Program-made: the position numbers and the translations under genes
Shown here: positions 53,676 to 60,792 of the stretch, one piece after another
Layout of the letters: every line of letters starts with the position of its first letter
Position numbering within the stretch: position 1 is the stretch's first letter
NCBI GenBank assembly: GCA_943787985.1
Contig: CALSOO010000006.1
Location: 1-64,000 of the forward strand
Reading direction: 5' to 3'
DNA length: 64,000 bases
Origin: an uncultured Paracoccaceae bacterium
GTDB taxonomy: Bacteria > Pseudomonadota > Alphaproteobacteria > Rhodobacterales > Rhodobacteraceae
The notes under the pieces: generated by a model
What the model saw: only the letters and a program-made list of their open reading frames with translations
Database searches by the model: none
What the model was told of the DNA's origin: nothing

Positions 53676-54734
53676 ATGGCGAAGAATAATTTTGATGAGC
53701 TGATGTCGGTTGGCGTTGATATCGGCAAAGACGTCTTTCACTTGGTTGGCTTTGATCGGGATGGTCAGCGTGTTCTGCGCAAGAAGATCAAACGCATGGC
53801 TTTGATCGCGACGTTTGAAGAATTGCCTCACTGTATCGTTGGCATGGAAGCTTGCCTGAGCGCACATTTTGTCAGTCGAACACTGCGCAAGATGGGATTT
53901 GAGCCTCGGATCATTCCGGCGATCTACGTGAAGCCGTTCAATAAAGGCCAAAAGAACGACTACAATGATGCTGAAGCCATCGCCGAGGCTGCTCTGCGGC
54001 CTAATCTCAAAACAGTTTCTGAGAAAACGCAGGAGCAACTTGATCTGCAGGCGCTGCATCGCGTGCGTTCCCGGCTTGTGTCGCGGCGGACGGCGACGAT
54101 GAACCAGATCCGTGCCTTTCTGATTGAACAAGGGATCACTGTTCGCAAGAGCGTGGCCGCGCTGCGCAGCTCGCTCGATGCAATTTTGGAGAACCGCAGT
54201 AGCGAGATATCGCTGCGTATGCGCAAGTTGATTCTTGGCCTTCAACAGGATTGGATCTGGACGGACAAGCGGATCGAGATGACGACGGCTGAGATCAAAG
54301 CTGTCAGTGAAAGCGAGGCCAGTTGTCAGCGCCTCATGACCATTCCAGGCATTGGACCGATTATCTCGACCGCAGTCGTAGCTGCCGTGGGGACTGGCGA
54401 AGCCTATGATCGTGGCCGTGATTTTGCAGCTTGGTTGGGACTTGTGCCGCGCCAGCATAGCACTGGCGGACTCACTATTTTGGGGCGCATCACAAAGCGA
54501 GGTAGTCGATATCTACGCATGCTGTTCGTGCAGGCCGCACAAGTCATCATGATGCGACCCAAAAATTGGCCAAAGTTCAGTTTTGGCGCATGGTTGGAAT
54601 CCGCCTCAACGCGTATGCAGCACAACAAGCTCGGCGTGGCATTGGCCAACAAGCTCGCCCGGATCGCATGGAGCGTTCTGAACTCAGGCAGAGACTTTGA
54701 TTGGAAGGAAAAGGAATTGGCGACTGCGATCTGA
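53676..54734 (+). CDS. IS110-family (IS1111 group) transposase
   Basis: This 352-aa DEDD transposase has an N-terminal RuvC-like domain: VGVDIGKDVFHLVGFDRDG with the first Asp, VGMEACLSAHF with Glu, and KNDYNDAEAIAEAA with the paired Asp. A C-terminal Tnp20 domain follows: LMTIPGIGPIISTAVVAAVGTGEAYDRGRDFAAWLGLVPRQHSTGG with the conserved serine region, then LGRITKRGSRYLRMLFVQAA. The ATG at 53676 follows AGGAGAA. The frame is complete with no lesion, so the element may be active. Transposases of this type work with a noncoding guide RNA from the element's own end. Confidence 0.95.
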   Translation: MAKNNFDELMSVGVDIGKDVFHLVGFDRDGQRVLRKKIKRMALIATFEELPHCIVGMEACLSAHFVSRTLRKMGFEPRIIPAIYVKPFNKGQKNDYNDAEAIAEAALRPNLKTVSEKTQEQLDLQALHRVRSRLVSRRTATMNQIRAFLIEQGITVRKSVAALRSSLDAILENRSSEISLRMRKLILGLQQDWIWTDKRIEMTTAEIKAVSESEASCQRLMTIPGIGPIISTAVVAAVGTGEAYDRGRDFAAWLGLVPRQHSTGGLTILGRITKRGSRYLRMLFVQAAQVIMMRPKNWPKFSFGAWLESASTRMQHNKLGVALANKLARIAWSVLNSGRDFDWKEKELATAI

Positions 54735-54951
54735 TCGCAGCCGCACACGATGTTCGTAAACCTCAATTGTATGGAACGGAATAAAGGCGCACCCAAAGTC
54801 TGAGAGCCCATATGGTCATCAAAGATCAGGTCAGTAATGAGACAGCGGCGCGTGCGTACTCCCAACAGGGCCACGGCAATCAACAAGCCGATCCAAAGGC
54901 CGGATACATATCAGCGACTTCCAGAAGACGTGCAATTGAACTCTTGCGAAC
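54735..54951 (+). ncRNA. Predicted guide (seek/bridge) RNA region of the IS1111-type element
   Basis: This is the noncoding part between the transposase stop and the right inverted repeat, where IS1111-group elements encode their targeting RNA. At 54803-54813 it reads AGAGCCCATAT. This is exactly complementary to the plus strand of the reconstructed target (ATATGGGCTCT) and spans the insertion point. The exact RNA ends are not visible. The match to the actual target is the main evidence. Confidence 0.6.
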
Positions 54952-54965
54952 AGCAGCCGGTACAT
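54952..54965 (-). repeat. Right subterminal inverted repeat of the IS1111-type element
   Basis: AGCAGCCGGTACAT, the reverse complement of the left repeat with no mismatch. It lies 8 bp inside the reconstructed right end; those 8 bp are a short ACAT repeat. Confidence 0.88.
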
Positions 54966-54973
54966 ACATACAT

Positions 54974-55307
54974 TGGGCTCTTATCTCAACCGTTGAGCGG
55001 CAGAAGCGACCGTCTAGTTAGTCACACAATGCAGCCTCCTTCTCAGGGGCCATACGAGATTGACCGCCTTTCCAGCCATCGACTGCAAGCGCATCCCAGC
55101 CGCTTTCGCAATAGGTTTTGTGCCAACCACGAATGGTGTCGTCGTCCAAATATAGAAATTCCGCGATGACCTGACAAGACTCTCGCCATCGTCCAGAAGC
55201 AGGATCGCATTCGCCCGCCGTGCGATGCCATGATCTTCGCGTTGACTGCGAACACAGGACTCAAGCTCAAGGCGCTCCGTGGGAGAAAGAAAGTTGGGAC
55301 GGATCAT
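54974..55307 (-). pseudogene. IS630 transposase, N-terminal part
   Basis: Read on the minus strand the frame starts NFLSPTERLELESCVRSQ, the usual IS630 N terminus, and continues to LLLDDGES. It shifts frame near 55176-55183 into QVIAEFLYLDDDTIRGWHK and KGGQSRMAPEKEAALCD. A TAA follows at 55018-55020, then LDGRFCRSTVEIRA up to the IS1111-type junction. It is the front half of the pseudogene at 52875-53603. Confidence 0.85.
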
Positions 55308-55380
55308 GCGGTTAGCTGAATCGTTCTACGGTCAGACGTCAACCCGTCAAAAGTCGGGTGCTCGAGGACTCTGTGTCTAA

Positions 55381-55398
55381 GAAAATTCTCGAATTTTC
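55381..55398 (-). terminator. AT-rich hairpin after the 77-aa gene
   Basis: The perfect inverted repeat GAAAATTC-n2-GAATTTTC follows directly on the stop codon of the small gene. The stem is AT-rich with only a short T stretch after it, so its strength as a terminator is doubtful. The bases from 55321 to 55380 show nothing else. Confidence 0.4.
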
Positions 55399-55632
55399 CT
55401 AGAAAAGCAACCGAATTGGCCCGTTGTGGCAGATGATGATGTATTGATCTGCGGTTTGAATGAGATGATAGCCGCGCCTGCTTACTTCGGCTTCGAATGC
55501 GCTGCGCCCCGCTTCGCGCTCGACCCACATAACGGATCGGCGCACGACTGACCCTTTTCGTGCGGCCTGCGTTTGAAAAATCTGGCGCACCCATGGCAGG
55601 TCCGAGACAGGTGGTTGGCGCATTTGATACAT
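55399..55632 (-). CDS. Small conserved Rhodobacterales-type protein (about 74-77 aa)
   Basis: This short protein has the pattern DLPWVRQIFQTQAARKGSVVRRS, VEREAGRSAFEAEVSRRGYH and a hydrophobic end IIICHNGPIRLLF. I recall proteins like this in Rhodobacterales, often labelled phosphoribosylanthranilate isomerase because they sit near trpF; nothing in the sequence supports that activity. The start is ATG at 55632 or 55623. It ends close to the IS630-type remnant but looks complete. It faces the same way as the regulator gene upstream, 35 bp away. Confidence 0.6.
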   Translation of the reverse strand: MYQMRQPPVSDLPWVRQIFQTQAARKGSVVRRSVMWVEREAGRSAFEAEVSRRGYHLIQTADQYIIICHNGPIRLLF

Positions 55633-55667
55633 GGCCTGGACCCTGCCTCATAACAGTAAACAGCGCG

Positions 55668-56282
55668 TTAAAGCGTCAGCAGTGCCGTGAACATCTGTTT
55701 CAGTGTTTGTGTTGCGTCAGTATAAGTGTCTTTGCCGGGTTCCAGTACGGAAATCTGCGCCTCGAAATCTGCATAGTGTTGGGTTGTTGACCAGATCGAA
55801 AAGATCAGATGGTGCACATTCACTTGTGCCAATTGTCCACGGTTCATCCACCCTTGGATCACGGCACATTTTTCATCGAACAACGGTTTTAAATCGGATT
55901 GTAGGTGAGCGCCCATGCGAGGGGCCCCCTGAAGAATTTCATTGGCAAACAATCGGCTTTCACGCGGCAAATCGCGCGACATGTCGAGCTTGCGCTGCAC
56001 GTAGGCGAGGATTTCGCCAAGGGGGTCGCCGTCGGCATCCATTTCGATCAGTGGATCAAGCCATGTTTCCATAAGTTGGCTCAGTAAAGTCACATGGATT
56101 TCCTCTTTACCCGCAAAATAATAAAGGATGTTCGGCTTGCTTAATCCTGCGGTGATGGCGATTTGATCCAGTGTCGCGCCACGATACCCGTGCTGTGAGA
56201 ACACATCCAATGCCGCGTCCATGATCCGTCTGCGATTGCGCAACTGGATGCGGCTTGGCTTCTTGTCGAGGGTGTCGCTCAT
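55668..56282 (-). CDS. rutR: TetR-family regulator of pyrimidine use, RutR-like
   Basis: The 204-aa product has an N-terminal TetR helix-turn-helix (IMDAALDVFSQHGYRGATLDQIAITAGLSKPNILYYFAGKEEI). Its C-terminal ligand domain contains SRLFANEILQGAP and the WSTTQHYADFE stretch typical of RutR, which in E. coli binds uracil and thymine and releases DNA. It is divergent from the pyrimidine operon. The palindrome at 56384-56399 lies in the shared 136-bp region, and a near copy lies before preT, so it probably represses both halves of the locus. Confidence 0.85.
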   Translation of the reverse strand: MSDTLDKKPSRIQLRNRRRIMDAALDVFSQHGYRGATLDQIAITAGLSKPNILYYFAGKEEIHVTLLSQLMETWLDPLIEMDADGDPLGEILAYVQRKLDMSRDLPRESRLFANEILQGAPRMGAHLQSDLKPLFDEKCAVIQGWMNRGQLAQVNVHHLIFSIWSTTQHYADFEAQISVLEPGKDTYTDATQTLKQMFTALLTL

Positions 56283-56383
56283 GATGCTCCGTTTCGTGCT
56301 GCAATTTGTGGCACATCGTGCCCGTGATGCGCGAAATTGGCAAACCAGTTCTTGACAGAAAACGCCTCAGTCGCAATCGTAGA

Positions 56384-56399
56384 TTTACCAATTGGTAAA
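56384..56399. promoter_or_regulatory. Putative RutR-type operator upstream of the pyrimidine operon
   Basis: TTTACCAATTGGTAAA is a perfect 16-bp palindrome, 19 bp before the amidohydrolase start. It overlaps the region after a TTGACA -35-like box at 56352-56357, where a bound repressor would block polymerase. The related site before preT is at 50098-50113. Confidence 0.75.
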
Positions 56400-56418
56400 A
56401 AACGGATCGGGGGATGTC

Positions 56419-57669
56419 ATGCCAGCACCAGGAGAAAATCTGCGGATCAATGCGGATCGCTTGTGGGACAGCTTAATGGAGATGGCCCGGATTGGTCCAG
56501 GTGTTGCGGGTGGGAACAACCGCCAGACGTTAACGGATGAAGACGGCGAGGGCCGTGCCTTGTTCCACGCGTGGTGTCTGGCCGCTGGCTGCACTATGGG
56601 ATTGGATCAGATGGGCAATATGTTTGCCCACCGTGCTGGAACTGATCCTGATGCATTGCCTGTTTACGTTGGCTCTCATTTGGATACCCAGCCGACGGGC
56701 GGGAAATACGACGGGGTTCTGGGTGTGTTGGCGGGGTTGGAGATCATCCGCACCCTGAATGATCTGGACGTCAAGACCAAGCACCCTATCGTCGTCACAA
56801 ATTTCACGAACGAAGAAGGCACACGCTATGCCCCTGCAATGCTGTCGTCTGGCGTTTTCGCTGGCATTCACACCCAAGACTGGGCCTATGCGCGCGTAGA
56901 TGCAGAGGGCAAGTCTTTTGGGGATGAGTTAAAGCGCATCGGTTGGCGCGGTGAAGAAAGCGTGGGCGCGCGCAAGATGCATGCGTTCTTTGAGTTGCAC
57001 ATCGAACAGGGTCCTATACTTGAAGCCGAAGGCAAGGATATTGGCGTTGTTACCCATGGTCAGGGTCTGTCTTGGACCCAAATCACGGTCACGGGTAAAG
57101 ATTCCCACACGGGCTCTACGCCGATGCCGATGCGCAAGAACGCAGGTTTGGGCATGGCCCGCATTCTTGAGAAAGTGGACGAAATTGCATGGTCCCATGC
57201 CCCACATGCCGTCGGTGCGGCAGGGCATGTCGACGTCTATCCCAATTCGCGCAACGTGATTCCCGGACAGGTGGTGTTTACTGTCGATTTCCGCTCTCCT
57301 GATTTGTCCGTGATCGAGGCCATGGAAGCGCGCTTGCGCGTTGATGCTCAAAAGATTGCCGATGACATGGGCTTGGACATCGCCTTTGAAAAAGTGGGTG
57401 GTTTTGATCCTGTTGCGTTTGATGAAGGCTGTGTGAGTGCTGTCCGCTCTGCTGCAGAGCGTTTGGGGTATTCGCACATGAACCTCATTTCCGGGGCGGG
57501 TCATGATGCGTGCTGGATCAACCGCGTCACCCCGACAGCGATGGTGATGTGCCCTTGTGTTGATGGGTTGTCCCACAATGAGGCCGAAGAAATTTCGCGC
57601 GCGTGGGCGATGGCAGGCACGGATGTGTTGATGCATGCGGTTGTCGAAACGGCGGAGATTGTAGGATGA
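56419..57669 (+). CDS. N-carbamoyl-beta-alanine amidohydrolase type (M20 family Zn hydrolase)
   Basis: This 416-aa zinc enzyme of the hydantoinase/carbamoylase group has metal-site blocks SHLDTQPTGGKYDGVLG (His87, Asp89), NFTNEEGTRY, and HIEQGPILEAEG. The dimerisation part has DSHTGSTPMPMRKNAG, and a last His lies in ISGAGHDACW. In this cluster the logical reaction is hydrolysis of N-carbamoyl-beta-alanine (or the methyl form from thymine) to beta-alanine, ammonia and CO2. Allantoate amidohydrolase is the main alternative. The ATG at 56419 follows GGGGGA. The stop overlaps the next gene by four bases. Confidence 0.88.
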   Translation: MPAPGENLRINADRLWDSLMEMARIGPGVAGGNNRQTLTDEDGEGRALFHAWCLAAGCTMGLDQMGNMFAHRAGTDPDALPVYVGSHLDTQPTGGKYDGVLGVLAGLEIIRTLNDLDVKTKHPIVVTNFTNEEGTRYAPAMLSSGVFAGIHTQDWAYARVDAEGKSFGDELKRIGWRGEESVGARKMHAFFELHIEQGPILEAEGKDIGVVTHGQGLSWTQITVTGKDSHTGSTPMPMRKNAGLGMARILEKVDEIAWSHAPHAVGAAGHVDVYPNSRNVIPGQVVFTVDFRSPDLSVIEAMEARLRVDAQKIADDMGLDIAFEKVGGFDPVAFDEGCVSAVRSAAERLGYSHMNLISGAGHDACWINRVTPTAMVMCPCVDGLSHNEAEEISRAWAMAGTDVLMHAVVETAEIVG

Positions 57670-57998
57670 CGGATGGCCTTCTTTTTCCTGATCTCACGAT
57701 TGAAGAACGCATACAGGTGATACTTCATGAAGAAATCGACGCCTGTCGCATCCAGACCGACTGTGATTTACGCAACTTGGATGCGTTTCGCGCGGCTTTG
57801 ATTGAACCCGTTGAAACCAGAGTGAAGTTTAACCGCGATGTCTGGCAGAAGTGCTGGTGCGTGACTCGGGAAGGTGGCGCGTACCGTGTTGTCTATGCCC
57901 CTTTGTTGGGGTGTTTTTCGCTATGTGTGGAAGGCGATGCGGGGATGTTGGATATTGGTGGGCGCGGCTCGGCTTTGGGGTGTTATGCATCGGTTTGA
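57666..57998 (+). CDS. Unknown 110-aa protein in the pyrimidine operon
   Basis: I do not recognise this family. The protein is soluble, begins MTDGLLFPDLTIEERIQVILHEE and has an acidic N-terminal helix. Several cysteines (positions within CRIQTDCDL, KCWC and LGCFSLC) and aromatic residues (VWQKCWCV, YRVVYAPLLG) are notable. The start overlaps the amidohydrolase stop (ATGA), so it is tightly coupled to it. It lies directly before dihydropyrimidinase, with a repeat between. It could be an accessory or metal-handling factor of the pathway; this is a guess from position only. Confidence 0.7.
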   Translation: MTDGLLFPDLTIEERIQVILHEEIDACRIQTDCDLRNLDAFRAALIEPVETRVKFNRDVWQKCWCVTREGGAYRVVYAPLLGCFSLCVEGDAGMLDIGGRGSALGCYASV

Positions 57999-58041
57999 TT
58001 GGGGCTCTGCCCCAAACCCCGAGGTTTGTTTGGCGAGATGA
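57999..58041. repeat. Dispersed palindromic repeat, type A (copy 2)
   Basis: Reverse-orientation copy of 19752-19794, with TTGGGGC-TCT-GCCCCAA at its left end. It begins right after the stop of the 110-aa gene and ends about 25 bp before dihydropyrimidinase, so it sits inside a transcription unit. Confidence 0.85.
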
Positions 58042-58065
58042 AAATGGATCGGATGGAGGTCTGAA

Positions 58066-59526
58066 ATGAGCAAAGTGATCAAAGGTGGTTTGGTGTGCAC
58101 GGCGGACCGGACCTACAAAGCGGATGTTTTGATCGAGGGTGAGATCATCAAGCAAATCGGTGAGGATTTGATTGGAGATGAGTATATTGATGCCGAGGGC
58201 GCTTATGTGATTCCTGGCGGCATTGATCCGCACACCCACCTTGAGATGCCGTTCATGGGCACCACGGCGGCGGAGACATTTGAGTCCGGCACATGGGCCG
58301 CCGCAGTTGGTGGCACTACGATGGTTGTTGATTTCTGTTTGCCCGGCGCCGACGGCGATCTAAAGAATGCGATCAACGAGTGGCATCGCAAATCCGCCCC
58401 CCAGATTTGTTCGGATGTCGGCTATCACATGGCCATCACCGGTTGGGACGAAGGTGTGTTCAACGGCATGAAGGACGCCGTGGACATGGGTGTCAATTCG
58501 TTCAAGCATTTCATGGCTTATAAGGGTGCTTTGATGATTGAGGATGACGAGATGTTCGCCTCTTTCAAGCGCTGCGCTGAATTGGGCGCTTTGCCGATGG
58601 TCCATGCCGAGAACGGCGATCTGGTTGCCGAGTTGCAGGAGAAGTATTTCAACGAGGGTATCACGGGCCCTGAGGGCCATGCCTATTCCCGCCCTCCCGA
58701 GTTGGAAGGCGAAGCCGCCAACCGTGCGATCACGATTGCGGACACGGCGGGCGTGCCATTGTACATCGTGCATGTGTCTTGTGAGCAAACCCATGAGGCA
58801 ATTCGCCGTGCCCGTCAGAAAGGCATGCGGGTTTATGGCGAGCCGTTGATCCAGTTTTTGACCCTTGATGAGAGCGTCTATTTCAATACCGATTGGGACT
58901 ATGCTGCGCGTCGTGTGATGTCGCCGCCGTTCCGTTCCAAGGATCATCAGGAGTCATTGTGGGCCGGTTTGCAGGCCGGCTCCTTGCAGGTTGTTGCCAC
59001 AGATCACGCGGCGTTTAACACAGAGCAAAAGCGTGCGGGTCGCGATGATTTTCGTATTATTCCCAACGGCTCCAACGGGTTGGAAGAGCGCTTGGCCGTG
59101 CTGTGGACCGAGGGCGTCGAGACCGGTCGCCTGACCCCCAACGAGTTTGTCGCTGCGACCTCGACCAACGCGGCGAAGATTTTGAATATCTATCCCAAGA
59201 AGGGTGCGATTGTGGAAGGGGCGGATGCCGATATCGTTGTGTGGGATCCAAAGATTTCCAAGACTATCTCTCCTGCGAACCACCATTCGGTTTTGGATTA
59301 CAATGTTTTCGAGGGGTTTGAGGTGACCGCGCAGTCCCGCTTTACGCTGAGCCGTGGTGAGGTGATCTGGGCGTGGGGCCAGAATTCGCAACCCAACCCT
59401 GGTCGCGGCCGGTTTGTGCCGCGTCCTGCGTTCCCGTCAGCCAACCTTGCCCTGTCCAAGTGGAAAGAGCTGACGAAGCCGAAAATGATCAAACGTGATC
59501 CGATGAATATTCCGGCGGGGATTTAA
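58066..59526 (+). CDS. hydA: Dihydropyrimidinase
   Basis: This enzyme opens the ring of dihydrouracil or dihydrothymine to the N-carbamoyl amino acid. The 486-aa amidohydrolase has the first metal motif DPHTHLEMPF (His56, His58), the carboxylated lysine in FKHFMAYKG (Lys147), HAENGD, HVSCEQTHEAI, and the catalytic Asp in ATDHAAFN. It has full length for a bacterial dihydropyrimidinase/D-hydantoinase. The following ABC gene starts on the very next base after its stop. Confidence 0.94.
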   Translation: MSKVIKGGLVCTADRTYKADVLIEGEIIKQIGEDLIGDEYIDAEGAYVIPGGIDPHTHLEMPFMGTTAAETFESGTWAAAVGGTTMVVDFCLPGADGDLKNAINEWHRKSAPQICSDVGYHMAITGWDEGVFNGMKDAVDMGVNSFKHFMAYKGALMIEDDEMFASFKRCAELGALPMVHAENGDLVAELQEKYFNEGITGPEGHAYSRPPELEGEAANRAITIADTAGVPLYIVHVSCEQTHEAIRRARQKGMRVYGEPLIQFLTLDESVYFNTDWDYAARRVMSPPFRSKDHQESLWAGLQAGSLQVVATDHAAFNTEQKRAGRDDFRIIPNGSNGLEERLAVLWTEGVETGRLTPNEFVAATSTNAAKILNIYPKKGAIVEGADADIVVWDPKISKTISPANHHSVLDYNVFEGFEVTAQSRFTLSRGEVIWAWGQNSQPNPGRGRFVPRPAFPSANLALSKWKELTKPKMIKRDPMNIPAGI

Positions 59527-60306
59527 GTGCCATCTCCCATTATTTCTGCCCGCGATCTGGACCTGACATTTCAGACTGCTGATGGCCCTGTACATGCTCT
59601 CAAGGGTGTGTCTTTGGACATTGAAAAGGGTGATTTCGTTAGCTTTATCGGACCATCAGGCTGTGGCAAAACCACGTTTTTGCGCGTTATGGCGGATTTG
59701 GAGCAGCCCACGGGGGGATCTTTGACTGTCAACGGTGTGTCCCCTGCGCAGGCGCGTGAGGCGCGTGCTTATGGCTATGTGTTTCAGGCCGCTGGCCTTT
59801 ATCCGTGGCGCACGATTGGTGGCAATATTCGCCTGCCGTTGGAGATCATGGGCTATTCCAAGGCGGAGCAGGCTGACCGCGTGGCCCGCGTGTTGGAGCT
59901 GGTTGAGTTGGCAGGGTTTGAGCGCAAGTTTCCCTGGCAGTTGTCGGGTGGAATGCAGCAGCGTGCATCTATTGCCCGTGCTTTGGCCTTTGATGCAGAT
60001 ATTTTGCTGATGGACGAACCCTTTGGCGCGCTGGACGAGATTGTGCGTGACCATTTGAACGAGCAGTTGTTGAGCCTGTGGGCCCGCACTGAAAAAACCA
60101 TTGGATTTGTCACCCATTCCATTCCCGAGGCTGTGTATCTGAGCACCAAGATTGTGGTGATGTCCCCGCGTCCCGGTCGCATTACAGATGTTATCGAGAG
60201 CCCGCTGCCGCGCGAGCGTCCTTTGGACATTCGTGACAGTCCCGAGTTTTTGGAGATTGCGCATCGTGTCCGCGAGGGTTTGCGCGCGGGTCATATGGAT
60301 GAGTGA
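59527..60306 (+). CDS. ABC transporter ATP-binding protein (nitrate/taurine/pyrimidine class)
   Basis: This 259-aa ATPase has Walker A GPSGCGKTT, Q-loop YVFQAAGLYPWRTI, signature LSGGMQQRASIARALAF, Walker B ILLMDEPFGALDE and H-loop FVTHS. It starts with GTG at 59527 directly after the dihydropyrimidinase stop. It should power the two permeases and the NMT1/THI5-type binding protein downstream. The set most likely imports pyrimidines. Confidence 0.93.
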   Translation: MPSPIISARDLDLTFQTADGPVHALKGVSLDIEKGDFVSFIGPSGCGKTTFLRVMADLEQPTGGSLTVNGVSPAQAREARAYGYVFQAAGLYPWRTIGGNIRLPLEIMGYSKAEQADRVARVLELVELAGFERKFPWQLSGGMQQRASIARALAFDADILLMDEPFGALDEIVRDHLNEQLLSLWARTEKTIGFVTHSIPEAVYLSTKIVVMSPRPGRITDVIESPLPRERPLDIRDSPEFLEIAHRVREGLRAGHMDE

Positions 60307-60369
60307 CGGGTTGGTGATACGGCGCTCGCCTGCGGCAACGCCCCGCCCACCATCCCGTATGGTGTTGCG

Positions 60370-60792
60370 ATGAGTTTGCGTTTGGCTTGTGTCGAGGATG
60401 CGCCCGCCTGTGCTGCCATCGTATCGCGTTGGTTGATGCAGACCGCATGGTTGCCTGCCCAGCCGGCTGAAGCGGATCTGTCAGAGATGATTGCCCAAGG
60501 TATTCCAATGCGTGAACTTTGGGTCATTGGCGCCCCTGTCGCTGGTTATTTGTCTTTTGATGTCGAAGATCGTTTGATTGCCGGGCTTTACACGGCTCTT
60601 CCTGGTTCGGGGCATGGCAAAGCGCTTGTGGATGCCGTGAAAGAGGGGCGCGATTTTATTCACCTTTGGACTCATGAGCCCAATGTGCAGGCCCACCGAT
60701 TTTATCATCGCGAAGGCTTTGTCACTGTTGAGCGCAATGCTGAAGGGCGCGGTGATGGCGTTCCCGAGTTGCGGATGGAGTGGCGCGCATGA
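60370..60792 (+). CDS. GNAT-family N-acetyltransferase
   Basis: This 140-aa protein has a GNAT-like C-terminal half: GSGHGKALVDAVKEG in the acetyl-CoA loop position, then FIHLWTHEPNVQAHRFYHREGFVTVER, a standard GNAT beta-bulge and end. The substrate is unknown. It lies inside the ABC operon, and its stop overlaps the start of the first permease by four bases. It has no strong ribosome binding site of its own that I can see. Confidence 0.82.
   Translation: MSLRLACVEDAPACAAIVSRWLMQTAWLPAQPAEADLSEMIAQGIPMRELWVIGAPVAGYLSFDVEDRLIAGLYTALPGSGHGKALVDAVKEGRDFIHLWTHEPNVQAHRFYHREGFVTVERNAEGRGDGVPELRMEWRA

Larger units (their letters stand above)
53604..54973 (+). mobile_element. IS1111-group insertion sequence (IS110 family), apparently intact
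   Basis: The element is 1370 bp long. The ends are fixed by reconstruction: removing this stretch joins GCTGAAATA to TGGGCTCTTATC. On the minus strand this restores the IS630 codons for EIRAHISAEF in frame. No target duplication remains, as expected for IS110-family elements. Subterminal 14-bp inverted repeats lie 5 bp inside the left end and 8 bp inside the right end, the off-set arrangement known for the IS1111 group. It carries one transposase gene and a 239-bp noncoding right end. Confidence 0.88.
52861..55320 (-). mobile_element. IS630-type insertion sequence remnant, interrupted by an IS1111-type element
   Basis: The two halves of one transposase on the minus strand flank a younger insertion: the N-terminal half at 55307-54974 and the C-terminal half at 53603-52875. 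The two ends share the inverted motif AGCT-n-ACCGCA (left 52862, right about 55308-55317), which may be what remains of the terminal repeats. The exact ends are uncertain. It lies between the terminator of preA and a small gene upstream of the regulator, so no pathway gene is broken. Confidence 0.7.

Noticed and set aside
55321..55398. Right end of the IS630-type element extending to the AT-rich hairpin
   Set aside because: The better inverted match to the left end is near 55308-55317, and the hairpin is more simply explained as following the small gene.
55304..55651. 115-codon frame overlapping the 77-aa gene
   Set aside because: It lies in another frame of the same strand and has no recognisable pattern, whereas the 77-aa frame has a familiar family pattern.
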